Of a stretch of DNA of 64,000 nucleotides, positions 8,934 to 17,936 are shown in pieces (position 1 is the stretch's first letter; each line of letters opens with the position of its first letter). The position numbers and the translations under genes were made by a program. The notes beneath the pieces were generated by a model. The model ran no database searches. It was not told where the DNA came from and worked only from the letters and a program-made list of their open reading frames with translations. The stretch comes from Galaxea fascicularis (lineage: Eukaryota > Cnidaria > Anthozoa > Scleractinia > Euphylliidae), in the NCBI GenBank assembly GCA_948470475.1, contig OX419336.1, forward strand, positions 2,711,235 through 2,775,234, given 5' to 3'.

Positions 8934-11900
8934 ATGTCACAAGACAACGTACCCACAACAAGTCAAGAAGAAATTTCTACAGAGGACGGGGAGGCAGCTC
9001 ACAACGTCGAAACACAGCAGGTTAACGAAAATTTTCACGAAATGGCTATGCAATTTGGCCTTCCACCTCCGGAACCTCTTAATTTGAGCGGCTTAAATGT
9101 CTCCGAAAACTGGAAGAAGTTCAAACAGAAGTATACTAATTATGAAATAGCCACTGGAATAAACAAGAAGGAAAGTGCGACTAGAGTGGCCACGCTTCTA
9201 ACAGTTATTGGTAATGATGCAATCGATGTTTTCAATACGTTAACGTGGGATGCAGAAGGCGATGACACAAAGATTGACAAGGTATTACAGAAATTTGAAG
9301 AGTACTGTGAACCAAGGAAAAACGTCAGTTACGAAAGATACAAATTCTTCTCAAGGTCTCAAGAAAGCGGTGAAACTATCGATCAATACGTCACTGTGCT
9401 GAGAAAGTTAAGTGAGACATGTGAATTCGGAACACTAAAGAACTCACTCATCAAAGATCGCATTGTGCTTGGTGTGAATAATGGAAAAACAAGGGAAAGA
9501 TTGCTCAGAGTACATGATCTGACCCTCGAAAAGGCTCTAGATGTCGTTAGATCAGCAGAAGTCACCGAAAAGCAACTTCAAGAACTGGAAAGTGACTCAT
9601 CAGTACATGGTATTGGAAAGGAGAAGAGCAAACCAGTCTTCAAGAAGCAGCTTTCTGACAACGAGGAAAAACACCCTCCAGCCAAGATGTTTAATTGCAG
9701 AAATTGTGGAACAAGACACGGTCCAAGGGAATGCCCCGCATATGGAAAGACATGCCACAATTGTCAGAGGCAACATCATTTCCAGAACATGTGCAGATCA
9801 CGAAAGAAAGTTCATGGGCTTGCAGAAGAAGTCAAAGAGCACCACTGCGACCCAGACCTGTTTGTTGGAGCCATCACCACCGGGGTTCACATTCAAAATG
9901 ATGAATGTTTTGTGATGTTACCAGTGCAAGGACATGTTACAAGATTTAAGCTAGACACAGGGTCTCAAGTTAACATCTTACCTGTCAAAGAACTTAAGAG
10001 GATAGCTGGAAGCAACCCACACATGGATCCATGCACCCACAAACTAGTCAGCTACTCGGAAGACAAACTAACAGTTCTTGGCACAGCAAGATTGCCTGTG
10101 AAATACAAAGCAAATGCAGAACTAGAGATGACGTTCTACATAGTAGACACAAACCAACCAGGATTACTGGGACTCAGATCTTCTCAAGATCTAGGCTTAA
10201 TCAAGGTAGTCATGATGACTAGTGCAGAGGAAAAACAACCCGAACCTGATAACATTGAGAGGGGCCAAAAATCTTCACAACAAGTGAGAGAAGAAGTTAT
10301 GCTGAAGTATGCCAATGTCTTCACTGGACTTGGCCGTTTGGAGAAACCTTACCACATAGAAGTAGACCCCACAGTGACGCCAGTTGTGAACCCTCCCAGA
10401 ACGATACCAGCAGCTCTACGCGACAGGGTGAAAGCAGAGTTGGAGGACATGGAGAAACGTGGAGTTATTCGAAGAGTAGAAGAACCCACCGACTGGGTGA
10501 ATTCCATGGCCGTCGTTGAAAAAGCTGATGGAAGTTTGCGCATTTGTTTGGATCCCAGGCAGCTAAACAAGGCTATTAAAAGGGAACATTTTCAACTCCC
10601 CACCATTGAGGATATTACAACACGAATGGCGAATGCGAAATGGTTTACCAAGTTAGATGCAAATCGAGGTTATTGGCAGATACCCCTGGATGAAGAAAGT
10701 CAACTTCTCACCACTTTCAATACACCATTTGGACGGTTCTGCTATCAGGTCACCCCATTTGGGATTAAATCCGCCCAAGAGGTTTTCCAAAAGCGAATGA
10801 GTCAGCATTTCAGTGATTTAGAAGGAGTTGAAACTGATATCGATGACATCATAGTACATGCTGAAACAGAAGCCAAACATGATCAGCGTCTACACTCAGT
10901 CTTGGAACGATGTGAGAAGATCAACTTAACACTAAATAAAGAAAAGTGCGCCTTCAAATGCAAAGAGGTTACATACATCGGTCACAAACTCACACAAGAA
11001 GGAATCAAACCTGATGATGCCAAAATCCGTGCTATCAATGAAATGCCAGCACCATCTGACAAGAAGGGAGTTGAGAGACTTCTTGGAACTGTGAATTACG
11101 TAGGAAAGTTCATTCCAAATTTAGCAACAGTCACTGAGCCCATCAGAGTTCTCTTACGGAAAGACACTGAATTTGAGTGGTCATATGAACAGGACCAAGC
11201 ATTTCAAGAAATTAAAGAAATCCTCACTAAAGATGGAGGCCCAGTTCTAAAATTTTTTGACGTAAGAAAGCCTGTCACTATCAGCTGTGATGCCTCACCA
11301 ACTGGGCTAGGAGGAGTGTTACTGCAAGACGGATTTCCTGTTGCCTACGCTTCAAGATCTTTAACTGAGGCTGAATCAAGATACGCTCAAATAGAGAAAG
11401 AACTTCTAGCTGTTCAATTTAGCCTCGAGCGATTCCATCAGTACACCTATGGGAAGAAAGTTTCCATAGAGTCAGATCACAAGCCTCTAGAAGTAATCGT
11501 GGAAAAGCCCCTAGCTGCAGCACCACCGAGATTACAAAGAATTCTTCTGAGAATGCAAAAGCACGACTACGCTTTGGAATACAAACCAGGCAAGGAGTTA
11601 GTCCTCCCTGACATGCTCTCCCGAGCACCAGTCACTCAAACAGTGGACGACAATATGGAAGAGGAGATTGCTCTGCATGTCCACCTGATAAGCCAAAACC
11701 TACCAGTCACAGAATTCAAATTTGAAGAAATCAGACAAGCAACAGCTGAAGACCAATCAATGAGGAAACTTTCAGAGACAATTAAGTCAGGATGGCCAGC
11801 GACCAAAGCGCAAACACCAGCTAGTATCCATGCATACTGGGACGTACGAGATGAACTGTCAGAACTGAATGGTGTAATTCTAAAGGGTGAACGAATTGTG

Positions 11901-13076
11901 ATCCCTTCCTCCATGAGAAAGGAAATGCTGGAGAAGATACATCAAGGCCATATGGGAATTGAAAAGTCCAAACGACGTGCAAGAGATGTACTCTACTGGC
12001 CGGGAATGAACTCCCAAATCGCCGATAAAATCTCAAGATGCACTGTATGCTTGGAACACCGAAACCAAAACACAAAGGAACCTATGATTCCTTCCCGAAT
12101 ACCAAGTAAACCCTGGGAATTGGTAGCCACAGACCTTTTCACATGGGACAAATGTGAATATCTAATTATCGTGGATTACTACTCAAGGTTTTTTGAAGTA
12201 GCAAAACTGCCAGACACCAAGAGCACCACAGTCATCACCCATGTCAAGTCTGCATTTGCAAGACACGGGATACCCTCTGAAGTTATCAGTGACAATGGGC
12301 CTCAGTACTCTTCAAAGGAGTTCAAATCATTTGCAGGATTGTGGGAGTTCAAACATACTACCACCAGTCCGCTAAACCCTCAAGCAAATGGTCTTGTTGA
12401 AAAAGCCGTTCAAACTGTGAAAAATCTTCTAACCAAAGCAAAGCAAGATAATCGGGATCCATATCTCGGGTTACTGGAATACAGAAACACGCCCATCGAT
12501 GATGTTGCCTCACCCGCTCAACTACTTATGAGCAGAAGACTTCGGTCAATCATCCCCACAAGCGATACACTATTGAAACCAAAGGCTTTGGATCCACACA
12601 AGGTTAAGGAGAAATTGGAGCTCAAGCAAGAAAAACAAAAGCACTACTTTGACCGGCAGGCCAAGCCCCTCCCTGTTCTAGAGACAGGTGATCGGATAAG
12701 GGTGCGAATGGGAAAGAGCTGGAAACCAGCAGTGGTCATGCAGCCCGCAGAAACTCCCAGATCGTACAAGATTCAAACAGATGAAGGAGGAAAATACCGT
12801 AGGAACAGAAGAATGTTGATAAAATCTCCGGAAGGTAGTCCCTCATCGCTGGACACCCCACTTGCTCTGGACGCACCAGCTGCCGGTGCATACAAGTGCT
12901 CACCTTCCAAGGTACCGATTGACGAAGCAAGCCCATTGGTGGAGGAGCCTGCCACAACATTGCCTCAGCTGGGAGAACCTTCCTCTACAGATGACGATGT
13001 TGAAGAGCCAACCAGGACCACCAGTGGTAGGGTCATTCGGAAGCCTCTGCGTTTACAGGACTATGTTCTGGGATGA
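8934..13076 (+). CDS. Gypsy gag-pol polyprotein, 1380 aa, intact
   Basis: One open frame carries gag and pol without a frameshift. In order it has a gag-like helical region (about 40-230), two CCHC-type zinc knuckles (about 253-290), an aspartic protease with DTGSQ (about 340), reverse transcriptase with KLDANRGYWQ (about 571) and the catalytic DIDD box (about 635), and RNase H with CDASPTG (about 784). The integrase follows, with an HH-CC zinc domain (about 1002-1045) and catalytic D (DLFTWD, about 1066), D (SDNGPQ, about 1120) and E (LVEKAVQ, about 1155). The integrase before the 3' LTR places it in Ty3/gypsy; the single fused frame and short LTRs resemble Mag/SURL-type elements of invertebrates. 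The first RT-box residue is Asp instead of the usual aromatic residue, which also varies in relatives. No env gene is present. Confidence 0.95.
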   Translation: MSQDNVPTTSQEEISTEDGEAAHNVETQQVNENFHEMAMQFGLPPPEPLNLSGLNVSENWKKFKQKYTNYEIATGINKKESATRVATLLTVIGNDAIDVFNTLTWDAEGDDTKIDKVLQKFEEYCEPRKNVSYERYKFFSRSQESGETIDQYVTVLRKLSETCEFGTLKNSLIKDRIVLGVNNGKTRERLLRVHDLTLEKALDVVRSAEVTEKQLQELESDSSVHGIGKEKSKPVFKKQLSDNEEKHPPAKMFNCRNCGTRHGPRECPAYGKTCHNCQRQHHFQNMCRSRKKVHGLAEEVKEHHCDPDLFVGAITTGVHIQNDECFVMLPVQGHVTRFKLDTGSQVNILPVKELKRIAGSNPHMDPCTHKLVSYSEDKLTVLGTARLPVKYKANAELEMTFYIVDTNQPGLLGLRSSQDLGLIKVVMMTSAEEKQPEPDNIERGQKSSQQVREEVMLKYANVFTGLGRLEKPYHIEVDPTVTPVVNPPRTIPAALRDRVKAELEDMEKRGVIRRVEEPTDWVNSMAVVEKADGSLRICLDPRQLNKAIKREHFQLPTIEDITTRMANAKWFTKLDANRGYWQIPLDEESQLLTTFNTPFGRFCYQVTPFGIKSAQEVFQKRMSQHFSDLEGVETDIDDIIVHAETEAKHDQRLHSVLERCEKINLTLNKEKCAFKCKEVTYIGHKLTQEGIKPDDAKIRAINEMPAPSDKKGVERLLGTVNYVGKFIPNLATVTEPIRVLLRKDTEFEWSYEQDQAFQEIKEILTKDGGPVLKFFDVRKPVTISCDASPTGLGGVLLQDGFPVAYASRSLTEAESRYAQIEKELLAVQFSLERFHQYTYGKKVSIESDHKPLEVIVEKPLAAAPPRLQRILLRMQKHDYALEYKPGKELVLPDMLSRAPVTQTVDDNMEEEIALHVHLISQNLPVTEFKFEEIRQATAEDQSMRKLSETIKSGWPATKAQTPASIHAYWDVRDELSELNGVILKGERIVIPSSMRKEMLEKIHQGHMGIEKSKRRARDVLYWPGMNSQIADKISRCTVCLEHRNQNTKEPMIPSRIPSKPWELVATDLFTWDKCEYLIIVDYYSRFFEVAKLPDTKSTTVITHVKSAFARHGIPSEVISDNGPQYSSKEFKSFAGLWEFKHTTTSPLNPQANGLVEKAVQTVKNLLTKAKQDNRDPYLGLLEYRNTPIDDVASPAQLLMSRRLRSIIPTSDTLLKPKALDPHKVKEKLELKQEKQKHYFDRQAKPLPVLETGDRIRVRMGKSWKPAVVMQPAETPRSYKIQTDEGGKYRRNRRMLIKSPEGSPSSLDTPLALDAPAAGAYKCSPSKVPIDEASPLVEEPATTLPQLGEPSSTDDDVEEPTRTTSGRVIRKPLRLQDYVLG

Positions 13077-13215
13077 AGAGCACTCTTTTAAGCTGTTAAC
13101 ATTAGGATAATAGTTTGGGACAGTTGCATGATTTTGTTAGTTATATTGTTGTGTTACTTTAAGGACATTCAGACAGTTTTTTCTTTTGGTTTTTGTTTCT
13201 TTTTTGTTTCTTTTT

Positions 13216-13226
13216 AAGGGGAAAGT
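13216..13226 (+). promoter_or_regulatory. Polypurine tract of the retrotransposon
   Basis: AAGGGGAAAG immediately precedes the 3' LTR and would prime plus-strand DNA synthesis. A T-rich tract lies just upstream. Confidence 0.8.
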
Positions 13227-13358
13227 TGTAATGATCAGCGGTAGTCTTAGGACATGCGCATGGTGAGACTGGAAGCCATGATGGATTAAAAACGTTTAGT
13301 ACTCGTCTATGTCTGTGTTTATCCGTTTACATTGGCTTGAAGAAACCAGATTATTACA
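13227..13358 (+). repeat. 3' LTR
   Basis: 132 bp with no mismatch to the 5' LTR by eye, followed by the GCCCC target duplication. Confidence 0.95.
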
Positions 13359-14258
13359 GCCCCCTTTGTATGTGTTTGTTTGTCAGCCAAATTTAAAAGG
13401 GGAACTACACATTCAACTACCCCACACTGGCACTTCTGATGACAAATAGTGCAGCAATTGTGACTGTTAATCAAATCACTTTCAGTTTCATCAAATTCAC
13501 TTAAAATTATTTGGCGCAAGCATGTGTCTTCACTCTTAGCATCTTTTTGATGCCTTTATCACACTTTCGTAAGTGACCACCATGGTAAATAAAAAAATCC
13601 TTCGCTGGCTGCAAATCTCGTCCAGCCCTGCCCATTTCCTGAACAAAGTCATCCATGTGCATTGGTGGCCCATAGTGTATAACCATGCGGATGTCCTTAA
13701 TGTTAACTCCCACACCCAGTGCAGTTGAGGCAAAAACCACCCAACAAACACCCGATTCATGAAATAAACTATCAAGCACTCTCTCCTGGTGTTTCTTTAG
13801 AGTATTGTGGTGGTACATTCCAATTATCATGTTTGCACTGCTTGGCACACAGTGAAGAGGGTAATAGGCATTACCCCCAAGTTCCAATTTAAAATGACGA
13901 AACAGTCTCCCACATTCTTTCTGTTGTTTGCAATAGATGATTGTCCTTGGAGTGTTAGGCCCTATCTCCTTGATAATATCAATGAGCCACCCAAAGGCTT
14001 CATAAACTGCTGGGCTAACCTTCATTTTGTGTAGAAATATGTTTGAGCGGTTGGGGCTGACATAAATTTTGAATGTGTCAGGACGTAATGACAATGACTC
14101 TATGACAGTTGCTTTGGTAGCATTTGTAGCAGTGACAGTAAGTGCAAGAAAAAAATTACAAGATCGAAGAATTTCAGTCAATTTAAACTGTCAAAGATCA
14201 GCCATCTATGCAACCGGGTTTGTAGGATTTATCCATCATTTCTACAATTTTTATCGGA

Positions 14259-14520
14259 CTGCCGGTCATTTAGTGTTTTTGAAGCCTTGGCCGGCAATCG
14301 ACCTGAAAAAAATTCTTAGTGTCACGAAATACGGTTCGCCCGATAAGCCCAGCATAAAGCAAGCGCTGGACTTGAGATCTAAAAATCATTTCAGGATCGC
14401 TTGACTTTTCCTAATCGTCATACGATGGTTTGGATTAGCCAGGATTCTTTGATTCGACAATTTTTAGAAAAAGCTCGGACTGCCGGCCATTTAGTGTTTT
14501 TAACATCTTGGCCGGTTACC
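14259..14520. repeat. Direct repeat of about 42 bp, two copies
   Basis: GGACTGCCGG(T/C)CATTTAGTG followed by TTTTT and a CTTGGCCGG block occurs at 14,259-14,296 and again at 14,476-14,517, about 217 bp apart. They lie inside the right arm region of candidate element D. Confidence 0.6.
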
Positions 14521-15000
14521 GGCCATATAGCCACAGCGCATAAATTAATCGTGATGTGATGCGGTCACGGTCAATTACGGCCGTGAATACTCGATGAAAG
14601 GTTTTCGCATGGGTGGACAGTTTATTGTGTCGACCTCAGTACGTTTTTTAAAGCTTATTAGCGTTTGGCAAAATACTCTAATTTGGTAGCTTATGTTGAC
14701 TCATCCCTCTACAATACTTCCTAAAATGACATGAAAACATCTTCCACATAAACTTCACTCACAGCACTTCACTTTCCAATAAAAACATAGTTAATAGCAG
14801 TCCCCTCTACTAACTATGATGGAAACTACCAGTAGGTAAGTTATAAAATGGAATGTTGACACGTTTCTGACGTAAAAAAAAAAAACCGTTTTTCTTGTCA
14901 GTCTGCATTTTGTACTCAGTCTGCAGTCCGCAGTCTGCATTTTGTACCCGGTCTGCAGTCTGCATTTTGTACTGACCGTTTTCAAGTTCTCGCTTGCGAG

Positions 15001-16457
15001 TTTTGTTTACAGGTGGGAGCGCAACGAACTGTGGGACATTTTCCCGCCTTCGAGGTTTCAGTTGTCGGTGTCACTTCGATCGAGAGACTTTTCACTTTTA
15101 CTCCGGATCGAGTAAGAATTGTTCCATGAAAAAGAGAAGAAGGCATGAAGAGATGATCTAGACATTTGGTGACTCTTTCCGGCTTCGCGATACCGGAACA
15201 GTAATTCAAATGAAACTTCTTCCGTTCCACGATCATTACAACACTGTTTGTACAGCTGGAAATTACTTGAAAGAAAAAGGACGGTGAAGGCCATCGGCCA
15301 TTTTTCCCTGAAATTACACCAAACCAGGCGACAAAAAAATGTGCTTAATACTGACAAAAATGCAAGGCCAGGATGTCAAAGTATGTATGCAGATTGGTGG
15401 ATAAAAATCGCATTGTAAATCTAGCCGGAATTCATAGGCATATGAAGTCAACACTGCATAATGACCGAATTAATTCATGGAACGGAAAAAAATATTAAGT
15501 AAAGCATACCTCATGCAGTTTCGTTCACGAAGCAAAGTCAGTGAATGATCGCCTCCTTCTTTGGTAGGCAGCAGATGATGCAAATAAACACATAGAAGAG
15601 GGAACAAGAGATGATTAAAATCACTGAATTGAACAAAACGTTGATGCGAAATAATAAAGGCAACAGTTCATCCGAAACAAAATGTTGCAAACTTCTCAAA
15701 ATTAAATGGAATATCGTCCAAAGATCGTTTGACGTAGACCCTAGCCTTTCGAAGAAATCTGGAATACATATTTAGTAGTTACCTCTCCCTACCATGAAGC
15801 TGATTGCTACCAAAACATACTTACCAACATCCAACCCAACCTGTAACAATGAACAGCGGATGCTATATCCCCGAGAAAACACGGAAACTTTGCATTGCAA
15901 ATAGCGGCCCCCCTCTTAACAACATTCCGAGGATATTGTTCTTTTGTCACCAGAAGGAGGTCTGACTTGGTTAATTGTCTTAGCTTGTGGCATCCGTATT
16001 CTTCACGCCGAGACACAAAAAAACATCAACCTCATTCGTTCATTACGCGGAAGATCTTAGAACACAATAGGACATGAATTCGTTCGTCATTTTATCTTTA
16101 TCATCTCTTAAAAGATTTTAACAAACCGACCGGTGTTACGGAGGTTGTAGGTTCGATTCCTGCCTGAAACTCTGACTTCTTTTCAGTTGTCCTTCCGCCC
16201 ATTGCCAAGCAACTAGCATGTCAACCGCCATTAGTTAAGCATACTTTGGTTTAACGCCATGCACTCAATTTAGTTGGGAGGTATTTTTGTTCTCTCGAGC
16301 ATTTCGCCTCACGTTTAACGTATCTGTTCAAACAACTATATTCAGAGTCAAGAACCATTATGGCTCTTGTCAGAGTCTATGAAAACCGAATAAACTTTTT
16401 AACTTTGTAGAAGCCTCACTACACTGGAGGGCGGAATATTTAACCCTTCAACTCTCA
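15001..16457. other. Gene-poor stretch with a tRNA-like B box
   Basis: No supported coding exon. At 16,146-16,156 GGTTCGATTCC is a consensus pol III B box inside TTGTAGGTTCGATTCCTGCC, but no A box or cloverleaf could be assembled. It is probably a fragment of a tRNA-derived SINE. Confidence 0.45.
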
Positions 16458-16699
16458 GTCCACACTGATGCGTTTTTGTTTGAAAACGCATTGATATGTA
16501 TGCGTTTTGGCCTCCCGTCCACACTGATACGCTCGAAAACGCTGAGCGTTTTCATCGCAAACGGATCCTTTTGAAAACGCTGTTGAAAGTGAATCGTATT
16601 GAAAACGCTACGGCATCCGTATCAGTGTGGACGCAGATCAATCGATCCGTTTTTACACCTATCGAAAACGCATACAAACAAAAACGCATCAGTGTGGAC
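16458..16699. mobile_element. MITE with GTCCACACTGATGCG ends
   Basis: The 242-bp element has perfect inverted ends of about 25 bp (GTCCACACTGATGCGTTTTT at the left). The interior is full of GAAAACGC motifs in both orientations. No clear target duplication was found. Confidence 0.75.
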
Positions 16700-17434
16700 A
16701 TCGCCTCAGAAGTGATTAGCATATAACTTCTCCCAATAATATCAGTACGTTATCCAGCACACAGGTGATGAGAAAAGGCAAACTTATCAGAGGAGCTATC
16801 GTGTTATTTTGATATAAAGTCAAATTCTCTTAACTGTAACGTACAAAGAACTGTATGGCAGCTAGAAATGAGAATTGATGATTAGATCTTGGGAGTTAAA
16901 AGATTAAAAACCAGTCAAATGTATCTCGTGCTTGACAAATGGAGCATTTCGCGTTGTTTCCGTTAGGCAGTCTTTTTTGTAATTAACAACTTAAGTGAGT
17001 TCCTTTCCTGATAAACACGAACTTCAAAGCAAACAGCTTGGAATTTTTAAACTTCATGTTATCGTCGCAGACGATTCTGCAGGCTTGAGGCCAAAATTAA
17101 TAAGAAATTTTTAGTCCCATGGGTCAGTCTGTCGATGTTATCGCAGACGCGAGGAAATCATAAGGTACGTGTGGGTACATGCTAGTTGGAGTTTCAGCGG
17201 ACTTTATCTGTGGCGAGAAATGTGCAATGAAGACAGTGAAGCAGGGAAGGCTAAAGTCTTCAAATAAAAGACAGAATTTATTACCTCGGATAAGTCCACC
17301 GACGTTGTTTGAAAGCGTTATTATAGTAAAGGAGCTCGGTGCGATTTGTTCGCAGTGAAGGAAACGTTTCATTTACACATAAAGAAGTGAGTTTTGAATT
17401 CGAATGTTTTTTTTGTTTGTTTTGCTTTATGCGA

Positions 17435-17479
<45 letters not shown>

Positions 17480-17810
17480 GTAACGTTCGTTTCTAATAAG
17501 CCCAAACTGTGCAGGAAGAAAGTTTCAGTTCAGGTGCGCCACAACTTGCCAGTAATGCATGGTGCCCAGGGATGATCCAACAAGTAAACCATGAGTTTTA
17601 GGATGAGTTTTAGAGTTTGAACCACGAGTAAATGGCTGATTACACAAGCCGAGATCTGTTTGCCGAGATCTGTTTGCCGAGATCTTGGCACGTTTATGCA
17701 CAGTCACGCCCGTAGAAATCGCTAAACACTATTCTTGCTCGTCTGCCCTTGCATTCACCAGAAGCTCCCTCTTGATTTGCATGAGCGTCCAGCCCGCCTT
17801 AATAGAGGAT
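16700..17810. other. Intergenic, with a long poly-A run
   Basis: No gene supported. A run of about 40 A residues lies at 17,437-17,476, possibly a retroposon tail or a slippage-prone simple repeat. Three AGATCTGTTTGCCG-like copies occur at 17,650-17,690. Confidence 0.5.
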
Positions 17811-17816
17811 TTATTT
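17811..17816 (-). promoter_or_regulatory. Polyadenylation signal of DYNC2I2
   Basis: AATAAA on the minus strand, about 121 bp downstream of the DYNC2I2 stop codon. Confidence 0.55.
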
Positions 17817-17936
17817 TTGAACGAAAATTGTTTCAGTGGAGGCAACATTTTTCGGGGTCAGCGACAACAGCAGTCACCCTCCCCTCCCGTGCTTTCGAGT
17901 GGTCTCCCCCTGGGGGTTTGTGACACAATGTTCTGA

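Larger units (their letters stand above)
8694..13358 (+). mobile_element. Full-length Ty3/gypsy LTR retrotransposon
   Basis: Two 132-bp LTRs (8694-8825 and 13227-13358) begin TGTAATG, end TTACA and appear identical. The 5-bp target duplication GCCCC flanks them (8689-8693 and 13359-13363). A primer-binding site, one long gag-pol frame and a polypurine tract lie between them in the usual order. Identical LTRs plus an uninterrupted frame indicate a very recent insertion. It landed inside the helicase reading frame in the opposite orientation. Confidence 0.97.
8262..14187 (-). pseudogene. RecQ-like DNA helicase, truncated, frameshifted and split by a retrotransposon
   Basis: The exon begins at 14,187 after a TTGACAG acceptor and is coding to about 13,549. 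It contains the ALTVTAT motif, TIIYC (motif IV), STALGVGVNIKDI (motif V) and QEMGRAGRD (motif VI) of RecQ-family SF2 helicases. A one-base shift at the T5 run 13,544-13,548 precedes the zinc-binding segment (DTCLRQ and a CC-x2-C-x3-C cluster) in another frame. The LTR element at 8694-13358 then interrupts it. Deleting that element and one GCCCC copy joins the frame exactly (T-K-G-A-T-S-R-K), and it continues to a TGA at 8262-8264 with an acidic Ser-rich tail. Walker A and DEAH motifs are missing: the upstream sequence shows no helicase N-terminus. The location between inverted arms suggests a transposon passenger. Without the shift and the insertion it would be a C-terminal half only. Confidence 0.75.
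6660..15000. mobile_element. Candidate composite DNA transposon around a RecQ-like ORF (element D)
   Basis: Sequence at about 6,790-6,920 is an inverted copy of 14,850-14,990. Both carry GTACAAAATGCA, CTGCAGACCGGGTAC and a CGTCAGAAACG motif in the same outside-in order. A further inverted patch (GCTGTGGCTATATGGCCGGT) lies at 7,118-7,142 and about 14,510-14,532. The arms enclose the helicase pseudogene. Without the 4.7-kb retroelement and foldback element B the interval is about 3.2 kb. Exact termini and a target duplication were not found, so two independent MITE copies remain possible. Confidence 0.4.

Noticed and set aside
14069..14404. 111-codon plus-strand frame
   Set aside because: Its left part is antisense to the helicase exon and its right part runs into the direct repeats.
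16125..16175. Possible tRNA gene
   Set aside because: A good B box is present, but no A box, acceptor stem or anticodon arm can be paired.
17685..17936. Short plus-strand frame opposite the DYNC2I2 3' end
   Set aside because: Antisense to the presumed 3' UTR, with no recognisable domain.
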